48,861 nt of DNA from NCBI GenBank assembly GCA_005790605.1, contig SXUI01000009.1:1-48861 (forward strand). Direction: 5' to 3'. Shown piece by piece: positions 1-8,831 of the stretch. Within the stretch, counting starts at the first letter, position 1. Each line of letters opens with the position of its first letter. The DNA comes from Planctomycetia bacterium (GTDB lineage Bacteria > Planctomycetota > Phycisphaerae > Phycisphaerales > SM1A02). Below the pieces are notes generated by a model. It was not told the DNA's origin. It did no database searches and saw only the letters and a list, made by a program, of their open reading frames with translations. The translations under genes were made by a program, and so were the position numbers.

Positions 1-1830
1 ATCTACGAGCGCATCCGCGAGGAGTTGGAAAAGGGCGAGCGACTGAAAGAGGCGATCAAGAACGCGTACTCGCGTGCGCTCAGCGCAATCGTCGACGGCA
101 ATGTCACCAACTTGATTGCGTGCGTTGTTCTTTACAATGTCGGCGCGACCGAAGTGAAGGGATTCGCCCTCACCATGAGCATCGGCGTGTTTACGACGCT
201 GTTCACCGGCCTTTGGGTGACTCGCCTGTTCTTCAACATTCTGACGGGACCGCTCGGCGTGACGAAGCTTCCCATGCTTCCGTCGGTTGTGCCAGCCGTC
301 TCGAGCGCCCTTCGTCCGCACGCGGACTGGGTGAAGCTCAAGCCAGCACTGCTGACGGTCAGCTCGATCACTGCGATTTTCGCGGTCGTCGCGCTGTTCG
401 CGCGCGGCAACGACATCTTCGAGACTGAGTTCCGCGGCGGTGTTGCGATGACGCTTTCGACGAGAGCGGCGCGACCTGGCGAGCAAGCTGACGCCGAGGG
501 CAGGCTGTTGCTCCATCGCGCGGATGTTGAGGCTCGCGTTCGCAAGATCGGCGAGGATCATCCAGACGACATCGTGCTGCGCGAACTCCGCTCAGCCAAT
601 GTGCTCACGCTCGGTGCCGGTGGCGCCGAGAGTAACGCGTCGAGTTTCCAGATCCGCGCGGGCAATCCGTCGTCGCTTCCGGAAGGCTTCGACGAGTCGA
701 AGATCACCGAGAACATCGTCGCTTCCGTGGTTCGCGAGTTCGCCAACGATCGCGACATGAAGCTCCCGCTTGCGTTTGCGGGCGCTGGTTCGACCGATCA
801 TCGGCAGTACACGAAGCGGCCCGACCGCGCGACGGTCGGTGAATCGATCGGTCGTCCAAATGCTTCGACGCAGCCGATCGGCGAGTTCCGAAGTGGTGTG
901 GCGGTTGTGATCGACAGCATCGATCCTCCAGTCGCCCCTGAAGACGCGGCCGAGCGGATCATGCAGATGCGCCTTCAGCCGGAGTGGTCGTCTACTGCCG
1001 GCCGAAAGACCCAAGTCGTCCCGCTCGCGTTCGTCGATCCATCCGATCCAAGCAAGGGCGCCACCGCGCTCGCCGTCTTGGTCACCGATCCGGCCGGAAA
1101 CTGGGCTGAGATCGACGCGGAGGCTTGGGACCGGACGGTCGCCAACGAAGAGTGGAAGGTCGTCTCAACCGCTCTTTCGCAGCAGGCGAGCCTCGATCAA
1201 GTCTCCAGCTTCTCGCCAGTGGTTGCTCAGAGCCTTGCCGCGAGCGCCCTCGTAGCGACGGTGCTCGCGCTCATCCTCATGCTCGGGTACATCTGGATCC
1301 GGTTCGGTAGCTTCCGATTCTCTGCGGCAACCGTGGTCGCCGTCAGTTTCAATGTCATCGTATGCCTCGGGTTCCTTGCCATCAGCATTCCCATGGCGAG
1401 CACAGGAATCGGTTCTGCGCTTTACATCGAGGAGTATCGCATCGACATCAATGTCATTGCGGGTCTCCTGACGATCATCGGGTACTCCCTGAATGACACG
1501 GTGGTCATCCTTGACCGCGTTCGCGAGAACCGCGGGAAGCGAAGTTGGGTAAGTCGAGAGTGTCTGAATGACTCGATCAACCAGACCTTCAGCCGAACCG
1601 TGCTGACTGGTGGTAGCACGCTCGCCACGGCGATCATGCTGATCGCGTTCGGCGGCACGGGCATTCGGCCTTTCGCCTATACCTTCCTCATCGGCCTCAT
1701 CGCAGGTACTTTCAGTTCCGTTGCGATCGCCGCGCCGCTCGCTTACAGCGCGAAGGTCGAGGAAGAAGAGCGGAAAAAGGCCGCGCTCGCTGCGGCTCCG
1801 AAGCATGCGACGAGTCTGACCTCGGTCTGA
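1..1830 (+). CDS. secDF: SecDF protein-export membrane protein (5' truncated; SecD C terminus fused to SecF)
   Basis: The reading frame is open from base 1, so the gene starts outside the window. The first ~80 residues are the end of SecD (IYERIREEL, then DGNVTNL and VKGFA..MSIGVF..LFT..WVTR). A short linker leads into SecF: first membrane helix near residues 110-130, the FRGG motif, a periplasmic region, then five C-terminal helices with the conserved IGYSLNDTVVILDRVREN segment. SecDF works with SecYEG and uses the proton motive force to complete export of preproteins. SecF's first periplasmic domain is about 270 residues here against roughly 100 in E. coli SecF. The gene ends in a charged EEEERKK cytoplasmic tail and is followed by a strong terminator. 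Assignment is firm; only the missing 5' end is unknown. Confidence 0.96.
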   Translation: MYERIREELEKGERLKEAIKNAYSRALSAIVDGNVTNLIACVVLYNVGATEVKGFALTMSIGVFTTLFTGLWVTRLFFNILTGPLGVTKLPMLPSVVPAVSSALRPHADWVKLKPALLTVSSITAIFAVVALFARGNDIFETEFRGGVAMTLSTRAARPGEQADAEGRLLLHRADVEARVRKIGEDHPDDIVLRELRSANVLTLGAGGAESNASSFQIRAGNPSSLPEGFDESKITENIVASVVREFANDRDMKLPLAFAGAGSTDHRQYTKRPDRATVGESIGRPNASTQPIGEFRSGVAVVIDSIDPPVAPEDAAERIMQMRLQPEWSSTAGRKTQVVPLAFVDPSDPSKGATALAVLVTDPAGNWAEIDAEAWDRTVANEEWKVVSTALSQQASLDQVSSFSPVVAQSLAASALVATVLALILMLGYIWIRFGSFRFSAATVVAVSFNVIVCLGFLAISIPMASTGIGSALYIEEYRIDINVIAGLLTIIGYSLNDTVVILDRVRENRGKRSWVSRECLNDSINQTFSRTVLTGGSTLATAIMLIAFGGTGIRPFAYTFLIGLIAGTFSSVAIAAPLAYSAKVEEEERKKAALAAAPKHATSLTSV

Positions 1831-1869
1831 GCATCAGCCTCGCACACAAGTGTCGCGCCAACAGATTCT

Positions 1870-1909
1870 CGAGCGCCTTCAAAAATTTGAAGGCGCTCGT
1901 TTTCATTTT
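1870..1909 (+). terminator. Rho-independent terminator after secDF
   Basis: A perfect 14-bp inverted repeat (1870-1883 with 1886-1899, two-base centre) is followed by TTTTCATTTT. It lies 40 bases after the secDF stop codon and isolates it from the LysM gene. Confidence 0.9.
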
Positions 1910-2110
1910 GCACGCGAAGACGCCCGCGCGTCGATGAATTCGTTACAGTGGTAGCGAGTGGTGAGCAACCACCACTTCAAGAATCAATGTCGCGTCTTCT
2001 CCCCCGGAACGGATGCCGGAGTCAGGGAGGAGCGCTCGCAATGGATCTCAGAATTTGGCTCAAAACAAGCAGTTCTGCGATCTGAATGAATTTCAGGGAA
2101 GGCCTCTCTC

Positions 2111-3211
2111 ATGAACATGCCAACCGGTACCAAGATCGCGGTAGGCGCTCTCGTGGTGATCGTCGGTGGAACGATCATCTACACATGGACTTCGACGCCT
2201 AAGGCGAAGACTCCTGTTACCCCACCTGTGAACACCACCCTTGGTAGTGGAACGGGTGGAATCCCGACCAACACCTTCGGGGCGAATTCTGGCTCGACGA
2301 CACCAGGCTTGCCTGGGTCCGGCGCAGCGAATGGCTTCCCGCTGCCACCATCGACTGGTCCAGCAACCCTCACGCTTTCGCCTAATCCAACCGTGCCAGC
2401 TCCAGCGCCAAACTCAGGCGCGCCAGTGGGCGTCCCTGCCGCTCGCCCCTTTGTTGACCCTCGCATCGCAACCGGCGATTCGTCGAACGGCGCAGGCAGT
2501 GGCGGGGGCAAGGGCGACTACCCAGCAACGACTCCTGGAAGCGGCAACGGATCGACGCTCGGCAACCAAGGCACCAACGGATTCCGTAACGGTTTCCCCG
2601 CGCCAGCACCCGTCACGATCGCGAACAATGGCAACAACGGCTCTGGCAACTTCTCCACGCCAGGCTCGTCAAGTCCGAACAACGGTTCGCCGCGGCCAAT
2701 CAGCACGACGCCAACGAACACGACAGACGGAGGCTCTAGCTCGCCGGCCGGAGCAGCCAGCGGCGAGTCGACCTACACCGTTGCGTCGGGTGACACCCTT
2801 GGCGGCATCGCGTCTCGCTTGCTCGGCTCTGAATCGAAGTGGACCGCGATTGCCAAGGCAAACCCATCGGTTGATCCCAACCGCATGAAGGTTGGAACAA
2901 AGCTCCGAATCCCTTCGAAGGACTCGTTCGCGAGCGCCTCTTCAGCCTCGCCAGTTTCGACTCCGCGTACCGCAGCGCCAGCAGTGACCTCGAACACCGC
3001 AGGATCCTCCAACGGCGGCGGCAACTACACCGTCGTCGCAGGCGACACCCTCTCGAAGATCGCCCGCAAGTCCTACGGCAACAGCAAGCTCTGGCAGAAG
3101 ATCTATGCGGCGAACAAGGGCGCGATCGGTAGCGATCCAGCCAACCTTCGCGTGGGTATGAAGCTCACGATTCCCGCCGAAGCGATCGCCGGCGTCCGCA
3201 CAGATTCATGA
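2111..3211 (+). CDS. Membrane-anchored protein with two LysM domains
   Basis: The 366-residue product begins with an uncleaved-looking membrane helix (KIAVGALVVIVGGTIIYTW, residues ~8-27). A ~190-residue linker rich in Pro, Gly, Ser, Thr and Asn follows, then two LysM domains at about residues 219-267 (YTVASGDTLGGIASRLLG... ending LRIP) and 305-356 (YTVVAGDTLSKIARKSYG... ending LTIP). LysM domains bind N-acetylglucosamine-containing glycans, so the protein probably reaches into peptidoglycan from the inner membrane. No catalytic domain is present, which suggests an anchor or scaffold. The ATG at 2111 is followed two codons later by another ATG (2117); either could be used, and no strong Shine-Dalgarno separates them. 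The gene is flanked by terminators on both sides and is likely monocistronic. Confidence 0.88.
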   Translation: MNMPTGTKIAVGALVVIVGGTIIYTWTSTPKAKTPVTPPVNTTLGSGTGGIPTNTFGANSGSTTPGLPGSGAANGFPLPPSTGPATLTLSPNPTVPAPAPNSGAPVGVPAARPFVDPRIATGDSSNGAGSGGGKGDYPATTPGSGNGSTLGNQGTNGFRNGFPAPAPVTIANNGNNGSGNFSTPGSSSPNNGSPRPISTTPTNTTDGGSSSPAGAASGESTYTVASGDTLGGIASRLLGSESKWTAIAKANPSVDPNRMKVGTKLRIPSKDSFASASSASPVSTPRTAAPAVTSNTAGSSNGGGNYTVVAGDTLSKIARKSYGNSKLWQKIYAANKGAIGSDPANLRVGMKLTIPAEAIAGVRTDS

Positions 3212-3236
3212 TCTGATCGAATTCCTTGAAATCTCA

Positions 3237-3271
3237 AGCGAGGGTCGCGTTTCGCGACCCTCGCTTTGTTT
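3237..3271 (+). terminator. Rho-independent terminator after the LysM gene
   Basis: A perfect 13-bp stem (3237-3249 with 3253-3265, loop TTT) followed by TTGTTT lies 25 bases after the LysM stop. It faces the convergent aldo/keto reductase gene and may act in both directions. Confidence 0.88.
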
Positions 3272-3356
3272 CATGGTCGCTTGCGGTGTGCTGCTCGTGC
3301 GTGAGCGAGATCGACGGTGGCGTTCTTCGGAGCGGCGTGGGATGCCGAGCGCCTCT

Positions 3357-4166
3357 TCAGATCGTCGAATTCGGCTCGGAGCGGTTCTGCTCGAACTCCA
3401 CTGCGAGACGGCAATTCTCCGCGAAGTTCTCTCGGCTCAGCGTGCCGATTACGAGTGTTGTGACGCCCGGCTCCGCGAGGCAGAATGGGATCGCTTCTTT
3501 CGGCGGAACTCGACCCGAGGCAAGCGGCTTTTTCACGAGGATTGCCACACCTCGTTCGTGCGCTTCTCGAATGACGCTTCGATGGGAGTCATCGAGAGGG
3601 TGAAACTCGACTATGAGCGCGTCGACGGCGCCGCTCATCAATGCCAACCGATTGCCTTCAACCGTCTTCCCACTGAAACCAATGCGTGAGATGAGCCCTT
3701 CAGCCTGCAGTTCGCGAAGGGTGCCGATCGTTCCATCGCGCTCGAGGATGCGACGATCCGAACCGTCAGAGTGGACGCATACGAGGTCGAGCTTGGTGCG
3801 TCGAAGTCGTGTCAGACTCTCTTGCACGCTCAAACGCACAGCGCGCGGCGAAAAGTCGTAACTCGAAGTGTCATGCTCAAATCGTTCACCCACTTTCGTC
3901 GAGATCAACATCCCGCCGCTTGGTTGGAGGAGCGCACCGAGTCGCGTCTCGCTGCTTCCGTAGGCTGGAGCAGTGTCGATGAGATTTGCACCGCACGCGC
4001 GGACTTGGTCGAGAAGGCGCTCGACTTCGGCATCGCTTGGGAGCGCGTACGGTTGCGCGTACTTCGTTTGGGTGTTGCGCCCGATCTTGAACGCACCAAA
4101 CGCGATCACTCCAAGGTCAATGCCAAGTCGCGTCGAACTTCGGCGCGGCAGCTTCAATGTGTCCAC
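3357..4166 (-). CDS. Aldo/keto reductase family protein
   Basis: This 269-residue protein has the aldo/keto reductase tetrad: Asp64 and Tyr69 in IDTAPAYGSSE, Lys91 in LISTKVG and His132 in LVCVHSDG. The barrel continues through GFSGKTVEGN, the Asn/Glu strand VEFHPLDD and the cofactor strand TLVIGTLSREN. The family reduces carbonyl groups with NAD(P)H; the substrate cannot be told from sequence. It is shorter than typical members (~300-330). The start is GTG at 4166, inside the end of the upstream FAD oxidoreductase gene (13-base overlap), so the two are almost certainly co-transcribed and may act on the same metabolite. Confidence 0.88.
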   Translation of the reverse strand: MDTLKLPRRSSTRLGIDLGVIAFGAFKIGRNTQTKYAQPYALPSDAEVERLLDQVRACGANLIDTAPAYGSSETRLGALLQPSGGMLISTKVGERFEHDTSSYDFSPRAVRLSVQESLTRLRRTKLDLVCVHSDGSDRRILERDGTIGTLRELQAEGLISRIGFSGKTVEGNRLALMSGAVDALIVEFHPLDDSHRSVIREAHERGVAILVKKPLASGRVPPKEAIPFCLAEPGVTTLVIGTLSRENFAENCRLAVEFEQNRSEPNSTI

Positions 4167-5434
4167 TCGCGCTCCTCCCAGGGAAAACGACCGACGACCG
4201 GCGTTGCAAGCACTTTGCGGCTCGTTGTTGGCGTGGCGTGCGGTTGAAGTCCTTGCGCCCTGAGTTCCGCCTCGATGCGCTCCGCGAGGAGAGGCGCGAG
4301 TGCTAGTTTCAAAGGCAGTGCGACGCTGATCGCTTGGCTTACTCGCTCGAGTGCTGCATCCTCTTGCCTTGAGACGCCGGCGAACTCCACCCGATCAACG
4401 CGGTAACTCGCGAACTCAAGGACATCTTGCGGAAGAAGCGGGAGCACTTCACGAAGCTCGGCTTGGAGGCGCGATCGAAACTCGCCTTCAGACATGGCAA
4501 CCCCGTCCTCTGCGATTTTTCCGCCAACCTGCCAGACGCACCCTCTCTGAGCGTCAACACCGCTGGTGATCGTCACGCGAGTTTGTTTGCCATCCACATT
4601 GTGCCCACAGAACGCAGGTAACGGTGGACATCCAGCTCGAGCGCGGACCAATCCCATGTGCAAGGGGCGGCGGACGAATCGTGGTGAATCCGAGGTTGCG
4701 ACGCCAAGTTGTTCGACGATCGCCTCGCTTGCTCCGCCCGCAGCCACAATGATCTGCCGTACAGACTTGCACTCGATCACGCCCGCATGCGCGGTCTTGA
4801 GGCGCAGACGAGCGTTGCTCCACTCAAGGGCACCGATCCCATCCGCTGCGAGCATCGCGTCTTGATGCGCGCGTCGGATCGTCTCGAGCACACTCGCTGT
4901 CTGCACGACGGGCTCATCGACGCGGTACACGCTTCCGGTTGCCGAGCGAAGGAGCGCGGGAACCTCAGCGTCAGGAACAAGCGTTGGAGCAGTTTGCAAT
5001 CCGGCTCGCGCGCCGATCATGCCTAAGGCCGCTGCAAGGCCGCTTGATCGCCAAAGAAGGCAGTGCTCAGAGAGGACCGTCGCGCCAGTGAGACTTGGGT
5101 CGCCAAGTTCCGGTTTTCCAGCGAGCGCTGCCCGCCACCGCGAGGGCATCGCTGCGACCGCAGCTGCGCGTTGGTTGAAGAGCCCGCTGAGCGTGTACTT
5201 CAATCCGCCGTGAATGATGCCTTGCGATGCAAGGGTCTGGCCCTGTCCCAATCGCCCAGGTTCGATGAGGGCAACGCGAAATCCGCGCCCTCGGAGTCTC
5301 GCAAGGGTCCAGAGCGCCGCTATACCTCCGCCCATGAGGAGTATCTCGGCGCTTTCCACGCTGCATGCGCTTTCGCAAGTCGCAGCCGAATCGGCGGCGA
5401 TTTGCGAGGGTGATTCTTGGGAGTGCTCCTGCAC
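4154..5434 (-). CDS. FAD-dependent oxidoreductase (DAO-like, glycerol-3-phosphate dehydrogenase-like fold)
   Basis: An N-terminal Rossmann dinucleotide fold is clear: AEILLMGGGIAALWTL followed by an acidic strand end (VALIE). It is followed by QGIIHGGLKYTLSG, which resembles the flavin-contacting loop of DAO/GlpD enzymes, and later by IIVAAGGASEAIVEQLG, the second FAD-contacting strand. It likely oxidises a small hydroxy- or amino-acid; the substrate is unknown. The 5' end is uncertain: the frame is open to 5533 (a TTG overlapping the isocitrate dehydrogenase start), but the Rossmann fold begins only near 5360. The GTG at 5434 is my choice and a GTG at 5359 is possible. No ribosome binding site decides between them. 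It overlaps the downstream aldo/keto reductase gene. Confidence 0.75.
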   Translation of the reverse strand: MQEHSQESPSQIAADSAATCESACSVESAEILLMGGGIAALWTLARLRGRGFRVALIEPGRLGQGQTLASQGIIHGGLKYTLSGLFNQRAAAVAAMPSRWRAALAGKPELGDPSLTGATVLSEHCLLWRSSGLAAALGMIGARAGLQTAPTLVPDAEVPALLRSATGSVYRVDEPVVQTASVLETIRRAHQDAMLAADGIGALEWSNARLRLKTAHAGVIECKSVRQIIVAAGGASEAIVEQLGVATSDSPRFVRRPLHMGLVRARAGCPPLPAFCGHNVDGKQTRVTITSGVDAQRGCVWQVGGKIAEDGVAMSEGEFRSRLQAELREVLPLLPQDVLEFASYRVDRVEFAGVSRQEDAALERVSQAISVALPLKLALAPLLAERIEAELRAQGLQPHATPTTSRKVLATPVVGRFPWEEREWTH

Positions 5435-5526
5435 GAGGCGCCGATCATACGGCTCTGCGCAGCGACGCGGGCAACCGCTATTCTGCGCGACTTTCCATCG
5501 CAGACCTAGCCTCAAAGTAGTCCCCC

Positions 5527-6549
5527 ATGTCAACGAAAGTAGTCCTCATTCCCGGCGACGGGATTGGTCCAGAAGTTGCGGTCGCCACTCGCAAGGTCAT
5601 TGACGCAACTGACGTGGACATCGAATGGATTGAGCGAAACGCTGGCGAGGCGGCGCTCCGCGCGGGTGAAAAGGAGCTGCTTCCGGCGTCGACGCTCTCC
5701 ACGATCGCGGAGTGTGGCGTCGCGCTCAAGGGGCCATGCACGACACCGATTGGGAGCGGGTTTCGCTCGGTCAATGTGCTGCTGCGCAAGACGCTTGACC
5801 TCTACAGCGCAGTGCGTCCGGTTCGCACGATGCACGGTGTGAAGACGCGCTACGACCAAGTGGATCTCGTGATCATCCGAGAGAACACCGAGGGTCTGTA
5901 TGTCGGGATCGAAAATCAACTCACGCCTCAAGTCGCGACGAGCATCAAGCTGACGACCGAAGAGGCATCCAAGCGCATTGCGCGCTTTGCGTTCCGATAC
6001 GCAAGAGAGCGCGGGCGCAAGAAGGTGAGTGCGTTTCACAAAGCCAACATCATGAAACTGACGGATGGCATGTTCATCCGATGCGCGCGGGAAGTGCATG
6101 ACGCTGAGTTCCCTGATGTCGCCTATGAAGAACTCATCATCGACGCCGCATGCATGCGCATGGTGCAAGACCCAACGCGCTTCGATGTTATTCTTGCGGA
6201 GAATCTTTACGGCGACATCATGAGTGACCTCTGCGCCGGTCTTGTCGGCGGTCTTGGCGTGACGCCGGGCTCGAACATCGGTGAGAAGGGTGCGGTGTTT
6301 GAGGCGGTGCACGGCTCTGCCCCGGATATCGCAGGCAAGGGCATTGCGAATCCGCTCGCGCTCATCATGTCGGGCGTGATGATGCTGAATTGGATGACGC
6401 AGTCGCGTGGGGACGCGAAGTTCGCCGCAGCGGCGACGCGTATTCGAAACGCATACGACGGGGCTCTCGCAGCGGGTGAGAAGACCGGCGACATCGGCGG
6501 AAAGCTCGGGACTCTTGCGTTCGCGGACGCGCTCATATCGCGTCTTTAA
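5527..6549 (+). CDS. NAD-dependent isocitrate dehydrogenase
   Basis: The 340-residue product belongs to the isocitrate/isopropylmalate dehydrogenase family (LIPGDGIGPEV at the N terminus). Substrate residues match isocitrate dehydrogenase: Ser81 and Asn83 in RSVNVLLRK with Arg87, Arg97, Arg118 and Tyr125, plus Lys172 and metal-binding Asp206, Asp230 and Asp234. In the coenzyme loop (AVHGSAPDIAGKGIANP) Asp267-Ile268 replace the Lys-Tyr pair of NADP-dependent E. coli Icd, which indicates NAD use. It catalyses oxidative decarboxylation of isocitrate to 2-oxoglutarate in the TCA cycle. A homoisocitrate or isopropylmalate role is less likely given the Ser/Asn signature. No Shine-Dalgarno is evident before the ATG. 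It is divergent from the FAD oxidoreductase gene. Confidence 0.92.
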   Translation: MSTKVVLIPGDGIGPEVAVATRKVIDATDVDIEWIERNAGEAALRAGEKELLPASTLSTIAECGVALKGPCTTPIGSGFRSVNVLLRKTLDLYSAVRPVRTMHGVKTRYDQVDLVIIRENTEGLYVGIENQLTPQVATSIKLTTEEASKRIARFAFRYARERGRKKVSAFHKANIMKLTDGMFIRCAREVHDAEFPDVAYEELIIDAACMRMVQDPTRFDVILAENLYGDIMSDLCAGLVGGLGVTPGSNIGEKGAVFEAVHGSAPDIAGKGIANPLALIMSGVMMLNWMTQSRGDAKFAAAATRIRNAYDGALAAGEKTGDIGGKLGTLAFADALISRL

Positions 6550-6681
6550 CACCTGTTCGGACCCCGCATCGCACGCATAACCCGCACGACCGGTCAAGTC
6601 GCTTGGGTGTGATTTCGTAGGATCGCTGCATCGCACGCGCGCAGGGTGATCGCATCTGACATTGGAGGCACGCGAATTCCC

Positions 6682-7488
6682 ATGCTTGCTGTTTTTGCAC
6701 TCACCATTCTTGGATCGTCGCACGCGATGACGGTGCCGCCGATGAAAATCGTTGTGCGCGGCCGAGACGGCGTGGTCATGGAGTCCGTGTGTGAAGGCGA
6801 GTCAGTCGCCGGTGGCGGATGGAGTTGGACCGGGACGACCGCGCTGGAAAGCGGAGCTCAGATGGAGTGGGCCTATTCGATTCCGCCGATGGCATCGCAC
6901 GCGCAAGGCACAAGGAGTATGGAAGTCACTGGCTCGTGCACGGTCCGCAACCGAAGCGACCGTCAGTTGCCCTTCGACGCAACGCTCGAATTTCCACTCC
7001 CAGGTGCCGTTCCACCGGGATCTGCGTTTGACGGAAGGATGCAACTCGTTCTTGATGCGGATGACGACGGAGGCATGCTTGGCGTGGAAGCGGGTGTGAG
7101 CGCGGTGAGCATCGCGTCCGATGGTGTCGCATTTGCTGCGGCGCTTCCTGGCCCGTCGGATCTTCGCACGGTACCCCGACGGGCCGCGGAACTGCGCGCG
7201 GCGGTCGCGATCGCGGCGCATGATCCAACCGCGCGCCGTAAACAAGTTGAGTCCGCGATGCTTCCCGCATTTGGCGAGTCCATCGCGATTCGCCAGCGGT
7301 ATCTCGTCGGATCGCACGACGCCGCGACGCTTTCCACGACGCTGCAACTCTCTGGAATTCTCGCGGAAGGCACCGTGGCGGGCACAAGTATCGGAACGCA
7401 CACGACGAGTTCGCAAACCACAATCGGCGCGAGTGACAACCAGCGCATCATCATTGGTGCAAAGCGCACCGTGCGCCGGCGCAAGTGA
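6682..7488 (+). CDS. Secreted hypothetical protein
   Basis: I do not recognise this 268-residue protein. The start is placed at ATG 6682, preceded by GGAGG at 6664-6668, which gives a clean signal peptide (MLAVFALTILGSSHA). A GTG at 6646 would add 12 residues and spoil it. The mature part is rich in Ala, Gly and Ser with predicted beta strands (VTGSCTVRNRSD, DATLEFPLP, MQLVLDADDDGG), a charged stretch and a basic C terminus (KRTVRRRK). There is no recognisable catalytic motif or lipobox. It follows isocitrate dehydrogenase by 132 bases with no terminator visible and is convergent with the transglutaminase-like gene 18 bases away. Confidence 0.75.
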   Translation: MLAVFALTILGSSHAMTVPPMKIVVRGRDGVVMESVCEGESVAGGGWSWTGTTALESGAQMEWAYSIPPMASHAQGTRSMEVTGSCTVRNRSDRQLPFDATLEFPLPGAVPPGSAFDGRMQLVLDADDDGGMLGVEAGVSAVSIASDGVAFAAALPGPSDLRTVPRRAAELRAAVAIAAHDPTARRKQVESAMLPAFGESIAIRQRYLVGSHDAATLSTTLQLSGILAEGTVAGTSIGTHTTSSQTTIGASDNQRIIIGAKRTVRRRK

Positions 7489-7506
7489 TCGTCGGCATCA
7501 AACGAG

Positions 7507-8796
7507 TTAGGACGGCAGGCGCGGCGCGGGCTCTTGGTTGACTTTGCCTCGACCTCGGCTCGTAAATCGGAGCGTCACATTGGTGATCGCGCTCTGCGGA
7601 TTGTTGTTGAGCATGTTCTGCGGCGTCCATCCGATGTTGGGACCTGTCCAGCCCCAGAGTGCAGGCCAGTCTGCGCAGTTGCTTCCGCGCGGGATCGGCG
7701 TGTATGAGTACGGAATCCACTCATCGAGCCAATCGAGATTGCCAAAGCCCTTCCACGCCTTTGAGAGGTCCATGGTCCCATTGACGCGACTCTTCAAGAA
7801 CGCAGGGTCAAAGGGAATCCAGCCGGCGCTCGGAAGATAGAACTCACACCATGTGATGTAGGTGGTGCTGCTCGCTCGTTCGCCGCCTCGTACCGCGCCG
7901 TTCTCGCGTGTTCCGCCATACACCACACGCGCTGGAATGCCGGCATTTCTGAGAACCGCAACGCAGGAAAGCGCCGCGTCGACCGAAGTTCCGTTGCCAA
8001 TCATCGCGGCATTGGAGAAGTTGCCGCCGAAGTTCAGGCCGCGAATCGAACCGTTCCATCCCCGCAGCGTGTATTGCGCAGAGTAGTTCTTGAAGGACTT
8101 GAGCGTCGCAAGCACAAGTTCTTTGGCGGCGTCATAGGGCGAGACAGTTCGGAGATTGCCCTTTGTCGTCTGCGCAACGAACGCATTGATCATCGGATCG
8201 CTCGGATGGATGAAATCATCCTCTGCAAGGAATGGGCGAACGACTTCGGGCCATTCACGCGGCCAGGCGATCTTTCTCGCGGCCGCCTCATCGATCTCGA
8301 TCTTCCAGAGTTGCATGAGCGCGCGAATGTTGACGCGGATGCTGGTGCAATTTGTGCTCGGAATCCCGATATCGACTTTGGTCGCTCCCGCAACCGATGG
8401 CTGCATGACGATCGAGAGCTTCGCAGCGGGAACCTCCTTGCCCTCGAACCATACGCGCGCGCCGCCGAAACTTGGGTCGAGGTCTGCGCTCGTGCCTTTC
8501 TGAATGAGCGGAAGCGAAAAGGTCGTCGGACCAAGTTGCCAAAGCACGGAACCATTTTGATTCACGCTGCCTTGTGAACCCACCATCACTTCAAACTCGA
8601 TCTCAGAAATCCTCGGGGACTTTCGCATGAGAACAACGGGTGCGTTCTCATCGGTGGTGGAGACCGGCGGAGTATCGGGGCTCGTTTGCAGTGGTTCCTT
8701 GGTTTGCGCGATCGCTGGAGGCGTCAAGAGGAGCAGCGTCAACATGAACGCGCGCAGCGGTGCGATCGTGTAAGCGGTTCTGGTGAGATCGTGCAT
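7507..8796 (-). CDS. Secreted transglutaminase-like protein, probably catalytically inactive
   Basis: The 429-residue protein has a signal peptide (hydrophobic FMLTLLLLTPPAIA) and a C-terminal transglutaminase-like core recognisable by VLRNAGIPARVVYGG and W-C-E-F-Y-LP-S-A-GW-IPFDPA. In active relatives the core carries Cys (15 residues before GIPAR), His (two before the Trp of W.E.Y) and Asp (FDP). Here the Cys position is Ser271 and the His position is Ile314; only Asp330 remains. Cys278 lies seven residues on but does not align. The N-terminal ~200 residues look like a beta-rich domain (EIEFEVMVGSQGS). A GAGGAA Shine-Dalgarno 6-10 bases upstream supports ATG 8796. It lies 35 bases after the MlaE-like gene on the same strand, so an operon is likely. 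Role: perhaps a peptide- or glycan-binding protein. Confidence 0.82.
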   Translation of the reverse strand: MHDLTRTAYTIAPLRAFMLTLLLLTPPAIAQTKEPLQTSPDTPPVSTTDENAPVVLMRKSPRISEIEFEVMVGSQGSVNQNGSVLWQLGPTTFSLPLIQKGTSADLDPSFGGARVWFEGKEVPAAKLSIVMQPSVAGATKVDIGIPSTNCTSIRVNIRALMQLWKIEIDEAAARKIAWPREWPEVVRPFLAEDDFIHPSDPMINAFVAQTTKGNLRTVSPYDAAKELVLATLKSFKNYSAQYTLRGWNGSIRGLNFGGNFSNAAMIGNGTSVDAALSCVAVLRNAGIPARVVYGGTRENGAVRGGERASSTTYITWCEFYLPSAGWIPFDPAFLKSRVNGTMDLSKAWKGFGNLDWLDEWIPYSYTPIPRGSNCADWPALWGWTGPNIGWTPQNMLNNNPQSAITNVTLRFTSRGRGKVNQEPAPRLPS

Positions 8797-8831
8797 ACGA
8801 GTTCCTCAGGCGTTGTCTCTATGCACCGGCG

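Noticed and set aside
1957-1976. Seven-base inverted repeat (AGTGGTG ... CACCACT) upstream of the LysM gene
   Set aside because: Too short to separate from chance, and no matching regulator or promoter element is visible.
5530-6723. 397-codon minus-strand frame opposite isocitrate dehydrogenase
   Set aside because: Antisense shadow; the plus-strand gene has all catalytic residues.
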